Below are positions 56,198 through 64,000 of a stretch of DNA of 64,000 nucleotides, one piece after another. The notes beneath the pieces are model-generated. The model was not told the origin of the DNA, did no database searches, and was given only the letters and a program-made list of their open reading frames with translations. Origin of the DNA: Leptothrix discophora (GTDB lineage: Bacteria > Pseudomonadota > Gammaproteobacteria > Burkholderiales > Burkholderiaceae_C); NCBI RefSeq assembly GCF_030705305.1, contig NZ_JAUZEE010000014.1, positions 1-64,000 of the forward strand. The letters are read 5' to 3'. Every line of letters starts with the position of its first letter. Positions within the stretch are counted from its first letter, which is position 1. A program made the translations under genes and the position numbers.

Positions 56198-58336
56198 ATG
56201 GCGATCACCGTCCTCAACACCGGCCGACATGCCGAACGTGTCTTCGATGTCGTGCGCAGCGGCTTCGGCGAGGAGAACAACGACGTCGTCGCGCGTTCCT
56301 GGCGGCGCTGCCTCGACGAGTACCTGCTGCACCCGGACCGCCCGCGCGAGCTGCGCGCGCTGGAGCCGTCCGCGCTGCATGAGCGCCTGGCCCGCATGGC
56401 CACGCTGGTCGACTGCGCCCGCCACGAGATGGCCACGCTGTTCCAGCAGCTGGCTGACCAGGAGGCGGCGGTCGTGCTGACCGACACCGACGGCGTCATC
56501 CTGCACATGGTCGCCTCGCCCGAGTTCTCCGAGGAGGTCGCGCCGCTGGGCCTGCGCCCCGGCGTGTTCTGGAGCGAGACCGAGGCCGGCACCAACGGCA
56601 TGGGCACCTGCCTGGCGGCGGCCGCGCCGGTGGCGGTGCGGCGCGAGGACCACTTCTACACCCAGTACACCGGCCTGACCTGCTCGGCCGTGCCGGTCTA
56701 CAACCCGGCCGGCGAGATGGCCGCGGTGCTCGACGTCTCCAGCCGCTCCTCGCTGATGCAGCAGCACCTGCTGGTCCTGCTGGGCATGACCGCCCGGATG
56801 ATCGAGAACCGCCTGATCGACCAGTGCTTCCGGCATGCCCACCCGGTGCACTTCCACAGCCGCCCGGAGTTCGTCTACACGCTGCACGAAGGCCGGCTGG
56901 CGGTCTCCGACGACGGCCACATCCTCGCGGCCAACCGCAGCGCGCTGTTCCAGCTGGGGCTGCAGTCGGTGGCCGACATCCGCTCGCGCCGCATCGAGGA
57001 CATCTTCCAGACCTCGCAGGAAGACCTGCTCCACCGCAGCACGCTGTCGTCCTTCCACCCGGTCGTGACCTACCGCGCGCATGCCTCGCACCGCTTCTTC
57101 GCGGTGATGCGGCGGCCGGCCTTCGAGGCCAGCGCGCTGCAGCTCGGTTCGGGCGCCAGCTCGGCCCAGGCCAGCGCGCCGGGCCGCGTGCTGACGCCGA
57201 CCCGCACGCCCTTGCCACGTCCGCTGACGGCGCCGGCCGCACCGGTCGGCCCGACCCTGGCCGACCCGACGCTGGCGCGCCAGCTCGACGTCGCGCGGCG
57301 CGTCATCGCCCGCCAGACGCCGGTGCTGCTGTGCGGCGAGACCGGCTCGGGCAAGGAGGTCTTCGCCCGCGCGGTGCACGAGGGCAGCCCTCGCAGTGGC
57401 GGCGCCTTCGTCGCGGTGAACTGCGCCAGCCTGCCCGAGAGCCTGATCGAGTCCGAGCTGTTCGGCTACCGCGCCGGCGCCTTCACCGGCGCGCAGCGCA
57501 ACGGCCGGCGCGGCAAGATCCTGCAGGCCGATGGCGGCACGCTCTTCCTCGACGAGATCGGCGACATGCCGCTCGAACTCCAGGCCCGCCTGCTGCGTGT
57601 GCTGGAAGAGCGCCAGGTCACGCCGCTGGGTGCCGAGGAGACCGTCGCGGTCGATTTCCAGCTGCTCAGTGCCAGCTACCGCAACCTGATGGAACTGGTC
57701 GAGTCCGGCCGCTTCCGCGAGGACCTGTACTACCGGCTGGCCGGCGTGGAGGTCCGCCTGCCGGCACTGCGCGAGCGCAGCGACCGCGCCGAGCTGATCC
57801 GCAGCCTGCTGCTGGCCGAGAGCGGCGGCGACGGCCGGCTGTCCGGCGAGGCCGAGCAGCTGCTGATGGCCTATGCCTGGCCCGGCAACGTCCGCCAGCT
57901 GCGCCACGCGCTGCGCTCGGCCTGCGCGCTGGCCGATGGCGCGCCGATCCGGCTGGAGCACCTGCCGGTGGCGCTGCAGCGTGCCGCCATCGAGTCCGGC
58001 AGCCCGATGACGGCGCTGTCCATGCCCGAGATGCCACGCGAGCCGGCGATCGGCGAGACGCCCGCGCTGTCCGCACCGACCGCACCGCACGCTGGCCCGG
58101 CGACCGCGGGCGCACCGGCATCGAACTTGCCTGTGTCGCCCACCGACGAGGCCGCCGACGACGAGGCGGTGCTCAAGCTCAACCCGATCCAAGCCAACGA
58201 GCGGCAGATGCTGCTCAAGATGCTCGAACAGCACCGCTGGAACGTCAGCAGCGTGGCCAAGGCCTTCGATGTCAGCCGCAACACCCTGTACCGACGACTG
58301 CACAAGTTGCACATCCGACTCTCCCACACCGACTGA
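56198..58336 (+). CDS. Sigma-54-dependent transcriptional activator (AcoR-like, GAF-AAA+-Fis)
   Basis: A 712-residue enhancer-binding protein. The N-terminal region has SWRRCLDEYLLHPDRPRE and a GAF-type sensor (about 70-210) with GVFWSETEAGTNGMGTCLA, the AcoR-subgroup motif. The AAA+ domain has Walker A GETGSGKE (about residue 379), an intact GAFTGA loop (about 427) that contacts sigma-54, and Walker B TLFLDEIGDM. The Fis-type HTH is at the end (SSVAKAFDVSRNTLYRRLHKL). GAF-domain activators of this type often respond to alcohols or aldehydes; control of C1 genes is inferred from location. Its last 68 bases overlap the next gene. Confidence 0.9.
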   Translation: MAITVLNTGRHAERVFDVVRSGFGEENNDVVARSWRRCLDEYLLHPDRPRELRALEPSALHERLARMATLVDCARHEMATLFQQLADQEAAVVLTDTDGVILHMVASPEFSEEVAPLGLRPGVFWSETEAGTNGMGTCLAAAAPVAVRREDHFYTQYTGLTCSAVPVYNPAGEMAAVLDVSSRSSLMQQHLLVLLGMTARMIENRLIDQCFRHAHPVHFHSRPEFVYTLHEGRLAVSDDGHILAANRSALFQLGLQSVADIRSRRIEDIFQTSQEDLLHRSTLSSFHPVVTYRAHASHRFFAVMRRPAFEASALQLGSGASSAQASAPGRVLTPTRTPLPRPLTAPAAPVGPTLADPTLARQLDVARRVIARQTPVLLCGETGSGKEVFARAVHEGSPRSGGAFVAVNCASLPESLIESELFGYRAGAFTGAQRNGRRGKILQADGGTLFLDEIGDMPLELQARLLRVLEERQVTPLGAEETVAVDFQLLSASYRNLMELVESGRFREDLYYRLAGVEVRLPALRERSDRAELIRSLLLAESGGDGRLSGEAEQLLMAYAWPGNVRQLRHALRSACALADGAPIRLEHLPVALQRAAIESGSPMTALSMPEMPREPAIGETPALSAPTAPHAGPATAGAPASNLPVSPTDEAADDEAVLKLNPIQANERQMLLKMLEQHRWNVSSVAKAFDVSRNTLYRRLHKLHIRLSHTD

Positions 58337-58952
58337 GGCGGGGCCCGTCGACGCGCGGCCGGGAGACGACGACGAGGGGGCCGCGCCCGGCCCGGTCCGA
58401 TCCCGCTTCGCCTGGTGCCTGACCGGCTCGGGGCACGGCCTGCATGAATCGCTGGAACTCGCCGCCCGCCTGCCGCAGGTCGACCTGTTCCTGTCGGCCG
58501 CCGGCGAGGAGGTGCTGGGCATCTACGAGATCCCGCTCGACTCGCTGCGCAAGCGCTTCCGCGTGCTGCGCGACAAGACCGCCAGCGCGGTGCCGGTCGG
58601 GCGGCTCTACACCGACGTCTATCACACCGTCATCGTCGCGCCGGCCACCAGCAACACGGTGGCCAAGTGCGCCTACGGCTTGAGCGACACGCTGCCCACC
58701 AACATGTTCGCGCAGGCCGGCAAGCTGGGCATCCCCGGCATCGTGTTCGCGTGCGACACCGAGCCGGTGGTCGTGACGGAGGCGCCGCACGGCTGGGTCA
58801 CGCTGCGGCCGCGCCGCATCGAGCTGGACAACGTCGAGCGGCTGCGCGGCATCGACCATGCGCGCGTGGTCGCCTCGGTCGATGAACTCGAACAGGCGCT
58901 GACGCTGCGCCTGCATGAACTGTCGCTGTCGTGGATCACCTCGTCTTCCTGA
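58269..58952 (+). CDS. Flavoprotein of the H4MPT cluster, probable dihydromethanopterin reductase type
   Basis: A 227-residue flavoprotein of the HFCD/archaeoflavoprotein fold. FAWCLTGSGHGLHESLELA is the FMN-binding opening, VIVAPATSNTVAKCAYGLSDTLPTNMFAQAGKLGIPGIVF the central part. Archaeal relatives include a dihydromethanopterin reductase (DmrB), so the last step of H4MPT synthesis is a reasonable guess. ATG 58269 is the only usual start before the conserved block; it lies inside the activator gene, so 68 bases are read in two frames and the first 45 residues, rich in Cys, Thr, Asp and Pro, are not family-like. Confidence 0.75.
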   Translation: MSAATPCTDDCTSCTSDSPTPTEAGPVDARPGDDDEGAAPGPVRSRFAWCLTGSGHGLHESLELAARLPQVDLFLSAAGEEVLGIYEIPLDSLRKRFRVLRDKTASAVPVGRLYTDVYHTVIVAPATSNTVAKCAYGLSDTLPTNMFAQAGKLGIPGIVFACDTEPVVVTEAPHGWVTLRPRRIELDNVERLRGIDHARVVASVDELEQALTLRLHELSLSWITSSS

Positions 58953-60394
58953 CCGGCCGCCTGGCCGAACCGGCGCTGCGGCGCGTGCTCGGCGAGATGG
59001 CCGAGGCGGCGGCGCTGCCCTTCAGCTGGGAGGTCCGCGAGATCGGCGTGCAGGTCGCCGCGCTGATGACGCCCGAGCTGATCCGGCGTCGCGTGCCGGC
59101 GCCGCTGGCCGCCACGAAGCTGATCGTGCCGGGCCGCTGCCGGGGCGACCTGGCCGAACTGAGCGCCCACTACGGCCTGCCGGTCGAGCGCGGTCCGGAG
59201 GAACTCAAGGACCTGCCCCAGCACTTCCGCATGGCCGCCCGCGCGGTCGACCTCAGCCGCTGGCGCACCCGCATCCTGGCCGAGGTCGTCGATGCGCCGC
59301 AGCTCTCGGTCGAGGCCACGCTGGCCCGCGCCCGCGACCTCGTGGCCGATGGCGCCGACGTGATCGACCTCGGTTGCCTGCCCGGCACCGACTACCCGCA
59401 GCTCGACGATGCCGTGCGGGCCCTGAAGGAAGCGGGTTTCCAGGTGAGCGTGGACTCGCTCCAGGCCGACGAGCTGCTGCGCGGCGGCCGGGCCGGTGCC
59501 GACTACCTGCTGAGCCTGCCGCCGTCGCTGCTGTGGGTCGCCGACGAGGTGCCGTCCACCCCCGTGCTGATCGGCCGCGAGCCGGCCGACGAGGAAGGAC
59601 TCGCCAGCAGCATCGAGGCCTTCCAGCGCCGTGGCCGGGCCTTCCTGGCGGACGCCATCCTCGACCCGATCCCCTTCGGCCTGACCCGCTCGATCGTGCG
59701 CTACCAGCGCCTGCGCGACCGTTTCCCCGACGCGCCCATCCTGATGGGCGTGGGCAACCTGACCGAGCTGACCGAGGCCGACACCAGCGGCATCAACGCC
59801 TTGCTGCTGGGCATCTGCGCCGAACTGGACGTGGCCGCCATCCTGACCACGCAGGTGAGCGCCCACGCCCGTCGCGCCATCCGCGAGGCCGACGTCGCCC
59901 GGCGCGTGATGCATGCGGCGCAGACGCTGCGCACGCTGCCCAAGGGCCTGGGCGACGCGCTGATGACGACCCACGCCAAGCGACCCTGGCCCGACACGCC
60001 CGAGGAGATCGCCGCGACCGCCGCCCAGGTGCGCGACCCGAACTTCCGCATCCAGGTCTCGGCCGAGGGCCTGCACGTCTACAACCGCGACGGCCTGCGG
60101 CTGGCGCAGGACCCGTTCGTGCTGTGGCCGCAGCTGGGCCTGCACGGCGATGCCGGCCATGCCTTCTACATGGGCGTCGAACTGGCGCGGGCGCAGATCG
60201 CCTGGCAGCTCGGCAAGCGCTATGTGCAGGACCGGCCGCTGCAATGGGGCGTGGCCGCCGAGGTGCCGCCCGACCCGACCGGCCTGACCCAGGATGCGGC
60301 GGCCTGCGGGCCGGGCCAGGCCGCGAACCCGTCACCCGTCACCCGACCACCCACCACCCGACCTCCCGCCCGCCGGACCGACCCGCCGACATGA
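58931..60394 (+). CDS. Dihydropteroate synthase-related protein of the H4MPT cluster (DUF6513 N-terminus)
   Basis: A 487-residue protein, GTG start at 58931 overlapping the flavoprotein gene end by 22 bases. The N-terminal 115 residues (MDHLVFLTGRLAEPALRRVL) are the DUF6513-type domain; a DHPS-like TIM barrel follows, with VADGADVIDLGCLPGTDYP, VSVDSLQADELL and ILMGVGNLTELTEADTSG. The archaeal homologues were proposed to couple the pterin to the RFAP-derived arylamine, as DHPS couples it to pABA. The Pro/Thr/Arg-rich last 35 residues are not conserved. It overlaps the DUF447 gene by four bases. Confidence 0.86.
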   Translation: MDHLVFLTGRLAEPALRRVLGEMAEAAALPFSWEVREIGVQVAALMTPELIRRRVPAPLAATKLIVPGRCRGDLAELSAHYGLPVERGPEELKDLPQHFRMAARAVDLSRWRTRILAEVVDAPQLSVEATLARARDLVADGADVIDLGCLPGTDYPQLDDAVRALKEAGFQVSVDSLQADELLRGGRAGADYLLSLPPSLLWVADEVPSTPVLIGREPADEEGLASSIEAFQRRGRAFLADAILDPIPFGLTRSIVRYQRLRDRFPDAPILMGVGNLTELTEADTSGINALLLGICAELDVAAILTTQVSAHARRAIREADVARRVMHAAQTLRTLPKGLGDALMTTHAKRPWPDTPEEIAATAAQVRDPNFRIQVSAEGLHVYNRDGLRLAQDPFVLWPQLGLHGDAGHAFYMGVELARAQIAWQLGKRYVQDRPLQWGVAAEVPPDPTGLTQDAAACGPGQAANPSPVTRPPTTRPPARRTDPPT

Positions 60395-61014
60395 ACCCGA
60401 GCCCCGCCAACGACGTCATCCACGAGGTCGTGCTGACCACCCGCTCGGCCGCCGGCACGCTGCACATCGCGCCGATGGGCGTGCGCTACCGCCGCGAGGC
60501 CGGCGTCGACCTGATCGTCGTCATGCCCTTCAAGCCCTCGACCACGCTGGACAACATCCTGGCGCGGCGCGGCGCGGTGCTCAACGTCGTCACCGACACG
60601 CGGGTCTTCGCCGGCTGCGTGACCGGCCGGCGCGACTGGCCGACCGAGCCGGTGCCGGCCAACGATGGCCTGCGGCTGGCCCAGGCGCTGCGCCACCTGG
60701 CCCTCGAACTGGTCGACCAGCGCGACGACGCGCAGCGCCCGGTGCTGACGCTGCGGGTGATCGAACAGGCCGACCACGCGCCTTTCCTCGGCTTCAACCG
60801 GGCCCAGGCGGCGGTGGTCGAAGGCGCGGTGCTGGTCAGTCGGCTCAGGCTGCTGCCGCTCGAACGCATCGAGCGCGAGCTGGCCGCGTTGCAGGTCGCC
60901 ATCGACAAGACCGCCAGCCCGAACGAGCACGAGGCCTGGGGCTGGCTGCTGGAGGCGGTCGAGCGCCACCGGCAGGTCCAGGCGGCCGCGTCGGCCGCGC
61001 CGGAGGGCCGATGA
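60391..61014 (+). CDS. DUF447 family protein
   Basis: A 207-residue protein with the flavin-reductase-like split-barrel outline of DUF447: VIHEVVLTTRSAAGTLHIAPMGV at the start, DLIVVMPFKPSTTLDNILARRGAVLNVVTDTRVFAGCV next, and RAQAAVVEGAVLVSRLRLLP followed by a helical C-terminal domain ending NEHEAWGWLLEAVERH. Found in methanogens and in bacterial H4MPT clusters; biochemical role unknown. It overlaps both neighbours (ATGA each side). Confidence 0.86.
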   Translation: MNPSPANDVIHEVVLTTRSAAGTLHIAPMGVRYRREAGVDLIVVMPFKPSTTLDNILARRGAVLNVVTDTRVFAGCVTGRRDWPTEPVPANDGLRLAQALRHLALELVDQRDDAQRPVLTLRVIEQADHAPFLGFNRAQAAVVEGAVLVSRLRLLPLERIERELAALQVAIDKTASPNEHEAWGWLLEAVERHRQVQAAASAAPEGR

Positions 61015-61748
61015 ACACGGGTCTTCCGGCCATCGCACCGGTGCGTCTGCCGACCCGCCTGCGTGCCTTGGTCAGCGTGCGCGACGTCGCCGAGGCGCTG
61101 CAGGCGGCCGCCGCCGGCGTCGACACCATCGACCTGAAGGACCCGTCCGATGGTGCGCTCGGCGGCCTGCCGCTGGGGGTGATCGCCGACATCGTCGCGG
61201 CCCTGCGTGCGCGGACGCCTTCGGCCTCGATCAGCGCCACGGTCGGCGACTGGCCGGCGGCCGCCTGCGCGGCGATCCAGCGCCGGGTCGAGCGCGTCGC
61301 AGCCTGCGGCGTCGACCAGGTCAAGGTCGGCATCCCGATGCACGACCCGGCGGCGGCGCGGGACTTGCTCGATGCGCTGGCCGGGCAGGCCCGCGCGAGC
61401 GGCATCGCCATCGTTCCGGTGCTGATCGCCGACGACGGCCTCGCGCCGGCCTGCGTCGATGCGGCGGCGGCTGGCGGCTTCCCGGCCGTCATGCTCGACA
61501 CCGCCGACAAGCGCGGCGGCTCGCTGCTGCAGCGGCGTCCGGCCGGCGAACTGGCAGCCTGGGTCACGGCCTTGCGGCGCGGCGGCGGCCAGGTCGGCCT
61601 GGCCGGCGCGCTGATGCCGTCCGACCTGCCGGCGCTGCGGGCGCTGGCACCGGACTACGCCGGCTTCCGATCGGCCGTCTGTGCCGGCGACCGGCGGCTG
61701 GGGCTGGATCCGGACCGGCTCGCGGCGCTGCTCGCCGCGCTGGGCTGA
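61011..61748 (+). CDS. mfnB: (5-formylfuran-3-yl)methyl phosphate synthase MfnB
   Basis: A 245-residue TIM-barrel enzyme (former DUF556). LRALVSVRDVAEALQAAAAG, DTIDLKDPSDGALGGLPL (catalytic Lys in DLKDP), DQVKVGIPMHD and VMLDTADKRGGSLLQ match MfnB. In methanogens it condenses two glyceraldehyde-3-phosphate molecules to the furan precursor of methanofuran; in methylotrophs it feeds methylofuran used by the formyltransferase/hydrolase complex. Last plus-strand gene, convergent with the kinase-like gene across 66 bases of CTGATGGGG-like repeats. Confidence 0.91.
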   Translation: MNTGLPAIAPVRLPTRLRALVSVRDVAEALQAAAAGVDTIDLKDPSDGALGGLPLGVIADIVAALRARTPSASISATVGDWPAAACAAIQRRVERVAACGVDQVKVGIPMHDPAAARDLLDALAGQARASGIAIVPVLIADDGLAPACVDAAAAGGFPAVMLDTADKRGGSLLQRRPAGELAAWVTALRRGGGQVGLAGALMPSDLPALRALAPDYAGFRSAVCAGDRRLGLDPDRLAALLAALG

Positions 61749-61814
61749 TGGGGCTAACGGAGCTGACGGGGCTGATGCGCCTGATGGGGCCGGTGGAGCC
61801 GCCGCCGCCGGGCC

Positions 61815-62426
61815 TCAGTGCGGCTGACCCAGCCCCACGCCGCGCTGGCCGTAGAGCAGCAGCTCGCGCAGGCCGTCGCCCTCGTCGCGGCTGAGGACGT
61901 CGATGGGCAGGCCGGCCTGGCGGGCCAGTGGGGCAAAGCCGTTGTCCAGCACGTCGGCCCGGACCAGCTGGTCCACGTCCAGTCCGGGGTCGATCGGGCA
62001 GCTCTTGACCAGCACCAGCCGCTCGGCATTGAGCCGCCGCGCCAGTGCCAGCGCGATGCTGTCGGATGTGTGCTGCCAGTTGGTTGCCGGGTCCGGCTGA
62101 TGGCGCAGCAGCTCCAGCGGCTGCCACAGCGCGACGCCGCCGCGCCGCAGCGTCGGGCCGATGTCGGCCTCGCGGCTGACCAGTCGCAGGTCCGGGTTGA
62201 GGCTGTTGAACAGGTAGGCGGTCTGGACCATCGACAGCACCGCCATGTTGTGCGCGCTCAGGTCATCGGTGTCCCAGCGCGCCTGCAGCTGGCGGACCTC
62301 GTCGGCCAGCGTGCCGCCGCCGCAGACCAGCGCGATGCGACCGCCGCCGAGCTGGCCCAGCAGCCGCAGCCAGTCCGGCAGCAGCGGGTCGCCGCAGAGG
62401 CTTCCACCGATCTTGACGACCCACAT
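61815..62426 (-). CDS. Amino-acid-kinase-family protein (MfnE-like)
   Basis: A 203-residue short amino-acid-kinase fold. WVVKIGGSLCGDPLL opens it, IALVCGGGTLADEVRQLQ is the phosphate-binding part, HNMAVLSMVQTAYLF and SDSIALALARRLNAERLVLVKSC follow. In methanogens MfnE, of this fold, phosphorylates the aminomethylfuran phosphate to a diphosphate; this gene, next to an MfnF homologue, is the likely bacterial counterpart. The ATG at 62426 overlaps the stop of the mfnF-like gene by one base (TGATG). Confidence 0.82.
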   Translation of the reverse strand: MWVVKIGGSLCGDPLLPDWLRLLGQLGGGRIALVCGGGTLADEVRQLQARWDTDDLSAHNMAVLSMVQTAYLFNSLNPDLRLVSREADIGPTLRRGGVALWQPLELLRHQPDPATNWQHTSDSIALALARRLNAERLVLVKSCPIDPGLDVDQLVRADVLDNGFAPLARQAGLPIDVLSRDEGDGLRELLLYGQRGVGLGQPH

Positions 62427-63640
62427 CAGCGACTCTCCCCGGCCAGTGCCTGATGGCGCAGCGCCGCGACCGCGACGCAGGGCGCGCAGACCCGCGCCCA
62501 GGCCGCGTGGTCGGTGGCCGGTCCCGACACGATGGCGTCGATGGCGGTGGCGGTGGCGGTGGCGGTGATGTCGACCAGCCCCGGCGCACCGCCGTCGTGG
62601 CTGCCGGCGCAGGCGATGTCGCGGCCGTAGTCCAGCAGCAGCCCGTGGCTCGCGTCGACCTGGGCCAGCGCCAGCAGCCGGGCCATCACCGCCGGCACCA
62701 GGAAGGCGCCGCAGCCGGCGGCCACCGTGGCCAGCGTCGGCAGGCTCAGGTTGTGAGCCAGCGCCACGCGCAGCGCCTGGCCGGCGATCTCGCGCACCTG
62801 GGCCTCGCGCCAGGCCAGCGCCAGGTCCAGCCAGTCGGCCTCGCTGCCGTCGCGCACGTCGCAGCCGACCATGCGGGCCAGGCGTGCGCGGCTGGCGGCC
62901 AGCGTCTTCGGGCCGCCGTCGGCGCTGGGCTGCTGGTCGTGTTCCGGGTCGAGTTCGCCGGTCAGCCGGTAGACGTCGGCGGTGGTGGCGAAGAACTCGT
63001 GCATCACGTTGAGCGTCTGGCCCTGGAAGACGATGCGCGGTGCCAGCGCGCACAGCGGCGTGCGGATCACGCCTTGGTAGACCAGCTCGCCGCTGGCCAG
63101 CCGGTCGCGGTCGCTCAGGCTGCGGCCCTGCGGCTTGCCGTCGGCCAGCGCGATGGCGTCGGTGGTGGTGCTGCCGATGTCCAGCAGCAGGCCCTCGGCA
63201 TGGCGGCCCCAGCCCTGCCGCAGCGCCTGCGCTGCATGCCAGGCGGTGGCACGCCAGTTGGCCGAGGCGATGCGCGGCCAGTGCTCGGCGGCTTCGTGCG
63301 CGCCGACCCACGGGGCGCTGTCGTCGTCCCAGCCCCGCGCGTACAGCGCCACCGGGCCGGGCAGGGCGCTGGCCAGCCGCGCGGCGATGCGCCGCACGCC
63401 GTCGGCCCGGTCGGCGTAGAGGTCGACCATCTCGCCGGTCATCGTCACCGCATGCGGCCAGGCCAGCGCCGCGCCCCAGCGTTCGCCGGCGGCGTCCAGC
63501 ACGCGGTCGAGGTGGTGCTCGCCCTGCCACAGCGGGCAGGGCCACTGCGCCACGTCCAGCAGCAGGCCGTCGGCCCAGCGGCTGGCCTTGACGTGGGCAC
63601 CGCCGATGTCCCAGCCGAAGATGCTGCGGCGATCAGGCAT
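62426..63640 (-). CDS. mfnF: H4MPT-linked C1 transfer pathway protein (MfnF-like, hydantoinase/ASKHA fold)
   Basis: A 404-residue protein. IFGWDIGGAHVKASR (residues 6-20) and GLLLDIGSTTTDAIAL (about 150) are the two phosphate-binding loops of the ASKHA/hydantoinase-A fold; MTGEMVDLYADRADGV, GELVYQGVIRTPLCAL and NVMHEFFATTADVYRLTGEL are diagnostic for the H4MPT-linked family. In methanogens MfnF joins the furan diphosphate to gamma-glutamyltyramine. The C-terminus carries a TATATATAID low-complexity stretch from a short ACCGCC-type repeat (62535-62570). The start at 63640 is preferred to 63679. Overlaps the ATP-grasp gene by eight bases. Confidence 0.86.
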   Translation of the reverse strand: MPDRRSIFGWDIGGAHVKASRWADGLLLDVAQWPCPLWQGEHHLDRVLDAAGERWGAALAWPHAVTMTGEMVDLYADRADGVRRIAARLASALPGPVALYARGWDDDSAPWVGAHEAAEHWPRIASANWRATAWHAAQALRQGWGRHAEGLLLDIGSTTTDAIALADGKPQGRSLSDRDRLASGELVYQGVIRTPLCALAPRIVFQGQTLNVMHEFFATTADVYRLTGELDPEHDQQPSADGGPKTLAASRARLARMVGCDVRDGSEADWLDLALAWREAQVREIAGQALRVALAHNLSLPTLATVAAGCGAFLVPAVMARLLALAQVDASHGLLLDYGRDIACAGSHDGGAPGLVDITATATATAIDAIVSGPATDHAAWARVCAPCVAVAALRHQALAGESR

Positions 63641-64000
63641 GCGCAGGCTCCGCGTGCGGGAACAGCCGCAGCACCTCATGCGCCAGTGGCCGGCCGAGCG
63701 CGGTCGACAGGCCGACGTAGGCGCAGGTCGTGCGTGCGTTCAGCTCGATCAGCACCGGCCCGCGCGTCGCATGCCAGACCAGGTCGATGCCGGCGATGCC
63801 GCGCAGCCCCGGCGCAGCCGCGTGCAGCTGGCCAGCCAGCCGCATCAGCGCCGGCCAGCGCGGGTCGGCGTCGCCCGGCCGGGCCACCGGGCTGACGCCG
63901 TCGAAGCGCAGCAGGCCCGCGCCGTCGATGCCGATGCGCTGTCGGTTCAGGCTCAGCGGCTCGATCCGGTCGGCGTGGCAGAGCATCGTCAGGCTCAGGG
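63633..64000 (-). CDS. ATP-grasp protein, C-terminal part (possible tyramine-glutamate ligase, MfnD-like); continues past the right edge
   Basis: The frame is open to base 64000; 121 residues of the C-terminal end are seen. RIGIDGAGLLRFDGVSP, GLRGIAGIDLVWHATRGPVLIELNARTTCAYVGLS is the metal-binding end of an ATP-grasp fold (ELNAR holds Glu and Asn). Methanogen MfnD ligates glutamate to tyramine for methanofuran; the neighbouring mfnF- and mfnE-like genes make this the best guess. The N-terminal two thirds and the start lie outside the window. Confidence 0.72.
   Translation of the reverse strand, partial: LSLTMLCHADRIEPLSLNRQRIGIDGAGLLRFDGVSPVARPGDADPRWPALMRLAGQLHAAAPGLRGIAGIDLVWHATRGPVLIELNARTTCAYVGLSTALGRPLAHEVLRLFPHAEPAHA

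Overview
GC-rich chromosomal DNA from a betaproteobacterium. The Burkholderiales signs are the ispB / rplU-rpmA-obgE-proB block, methionine synthase split into two genes, DUF3567, a PhaM-type PHA granule protein, a HiPIP, and a tetrahydromethanopterin (H4MPT) C1 cluster. Together these fit the Leptothrix/Sphaerotilus/Rubrivivax/Methylibium neighbourhood. The genus is inferred from gene content, not from any marker match.

Layout. (1) 1-442: start of an integrase gene running out of the left edge, next to tRNA-Pro(CGG). This is one end of an element integrated at, or beside, a tRNA gene. (2) 532-4807: housekeeping genes ispB (-), then rplU, rpmA, obgE and proB (+). (3) 4851-10277 (-): the two-piece cobalamin methionine synthase, DUF3567 and DUF3108. 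(4) 10487-15801 (+): FAH-family hydrolase, a degenerate TraB/GumN protein, PhaM, a FIST sensor protein and an overlapping LysR regulator. (5) 15951-19988 (+): glycolate oxidase glcDEF, then an MFS transporter (-) and a thioesterase (+).

(6) 21934-38478 (+): a 16.5-kb glycoside-utilisation locus. It has a GH1 beta-glucosidase, a CUT1 sugar ABC transporter (binding protein, two permeases, ATPase), a GH2 beta-mannosidase, a LacI regulator, two Gfo/Idh/MocA dehydrogenases flanking two TIM-barrel isomerase/epimerase-like proteins, and a GH3 beta-glucosidase. Palindromes with an AACCGGTT-type core lie before the GH1 gene (two sites 32 bp apart) and before the GH2 gene. They are the best candidates for the LacI operators.

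(7) 38492-47949: smaller units. These are DUF4382 lipoprotein + DUF6502 (-) with a palindrome abutting the start codon, cytosine deaminase + FAD oxidoreductase (-), a divergent sensor histidine kinase (+), and HiPIP, MAPEG, RidA and two GNAT proteins (-).

(8) 48144-64000: H4MPT/methylofuran-dependent formaldehyde oxidation and cofactor synthesis. The first run is RFAP synthase, mtdB, an ATP-grasp protein, mch, a RimK-like ligase, a CitG-like protein and fae, with a folB-like aldolase on the other strand. Next come a sigma-54 activator, a flavoprotein, a DHPS-like protein, DUF447 and mfnB (+). A convergent set (-) holds an amino-acid-kinase protein, mfnF and the end of an ATP-grasp gene. Fae captures formaldehyde on H4MPT, MtdB oxidises methylene-H4MPT and Mch hydrolyses methenyl-H4MPT. 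The formyltransferase/hydrolase (fhc) genes needed to finish are not in the window. Almost all other genes here look like builders of H4MPT or of the methanofuran-like carrier. No CRISPR array, rRNA or insertion sequence was seen, and no gene-free stretch exceeds 300 bases.
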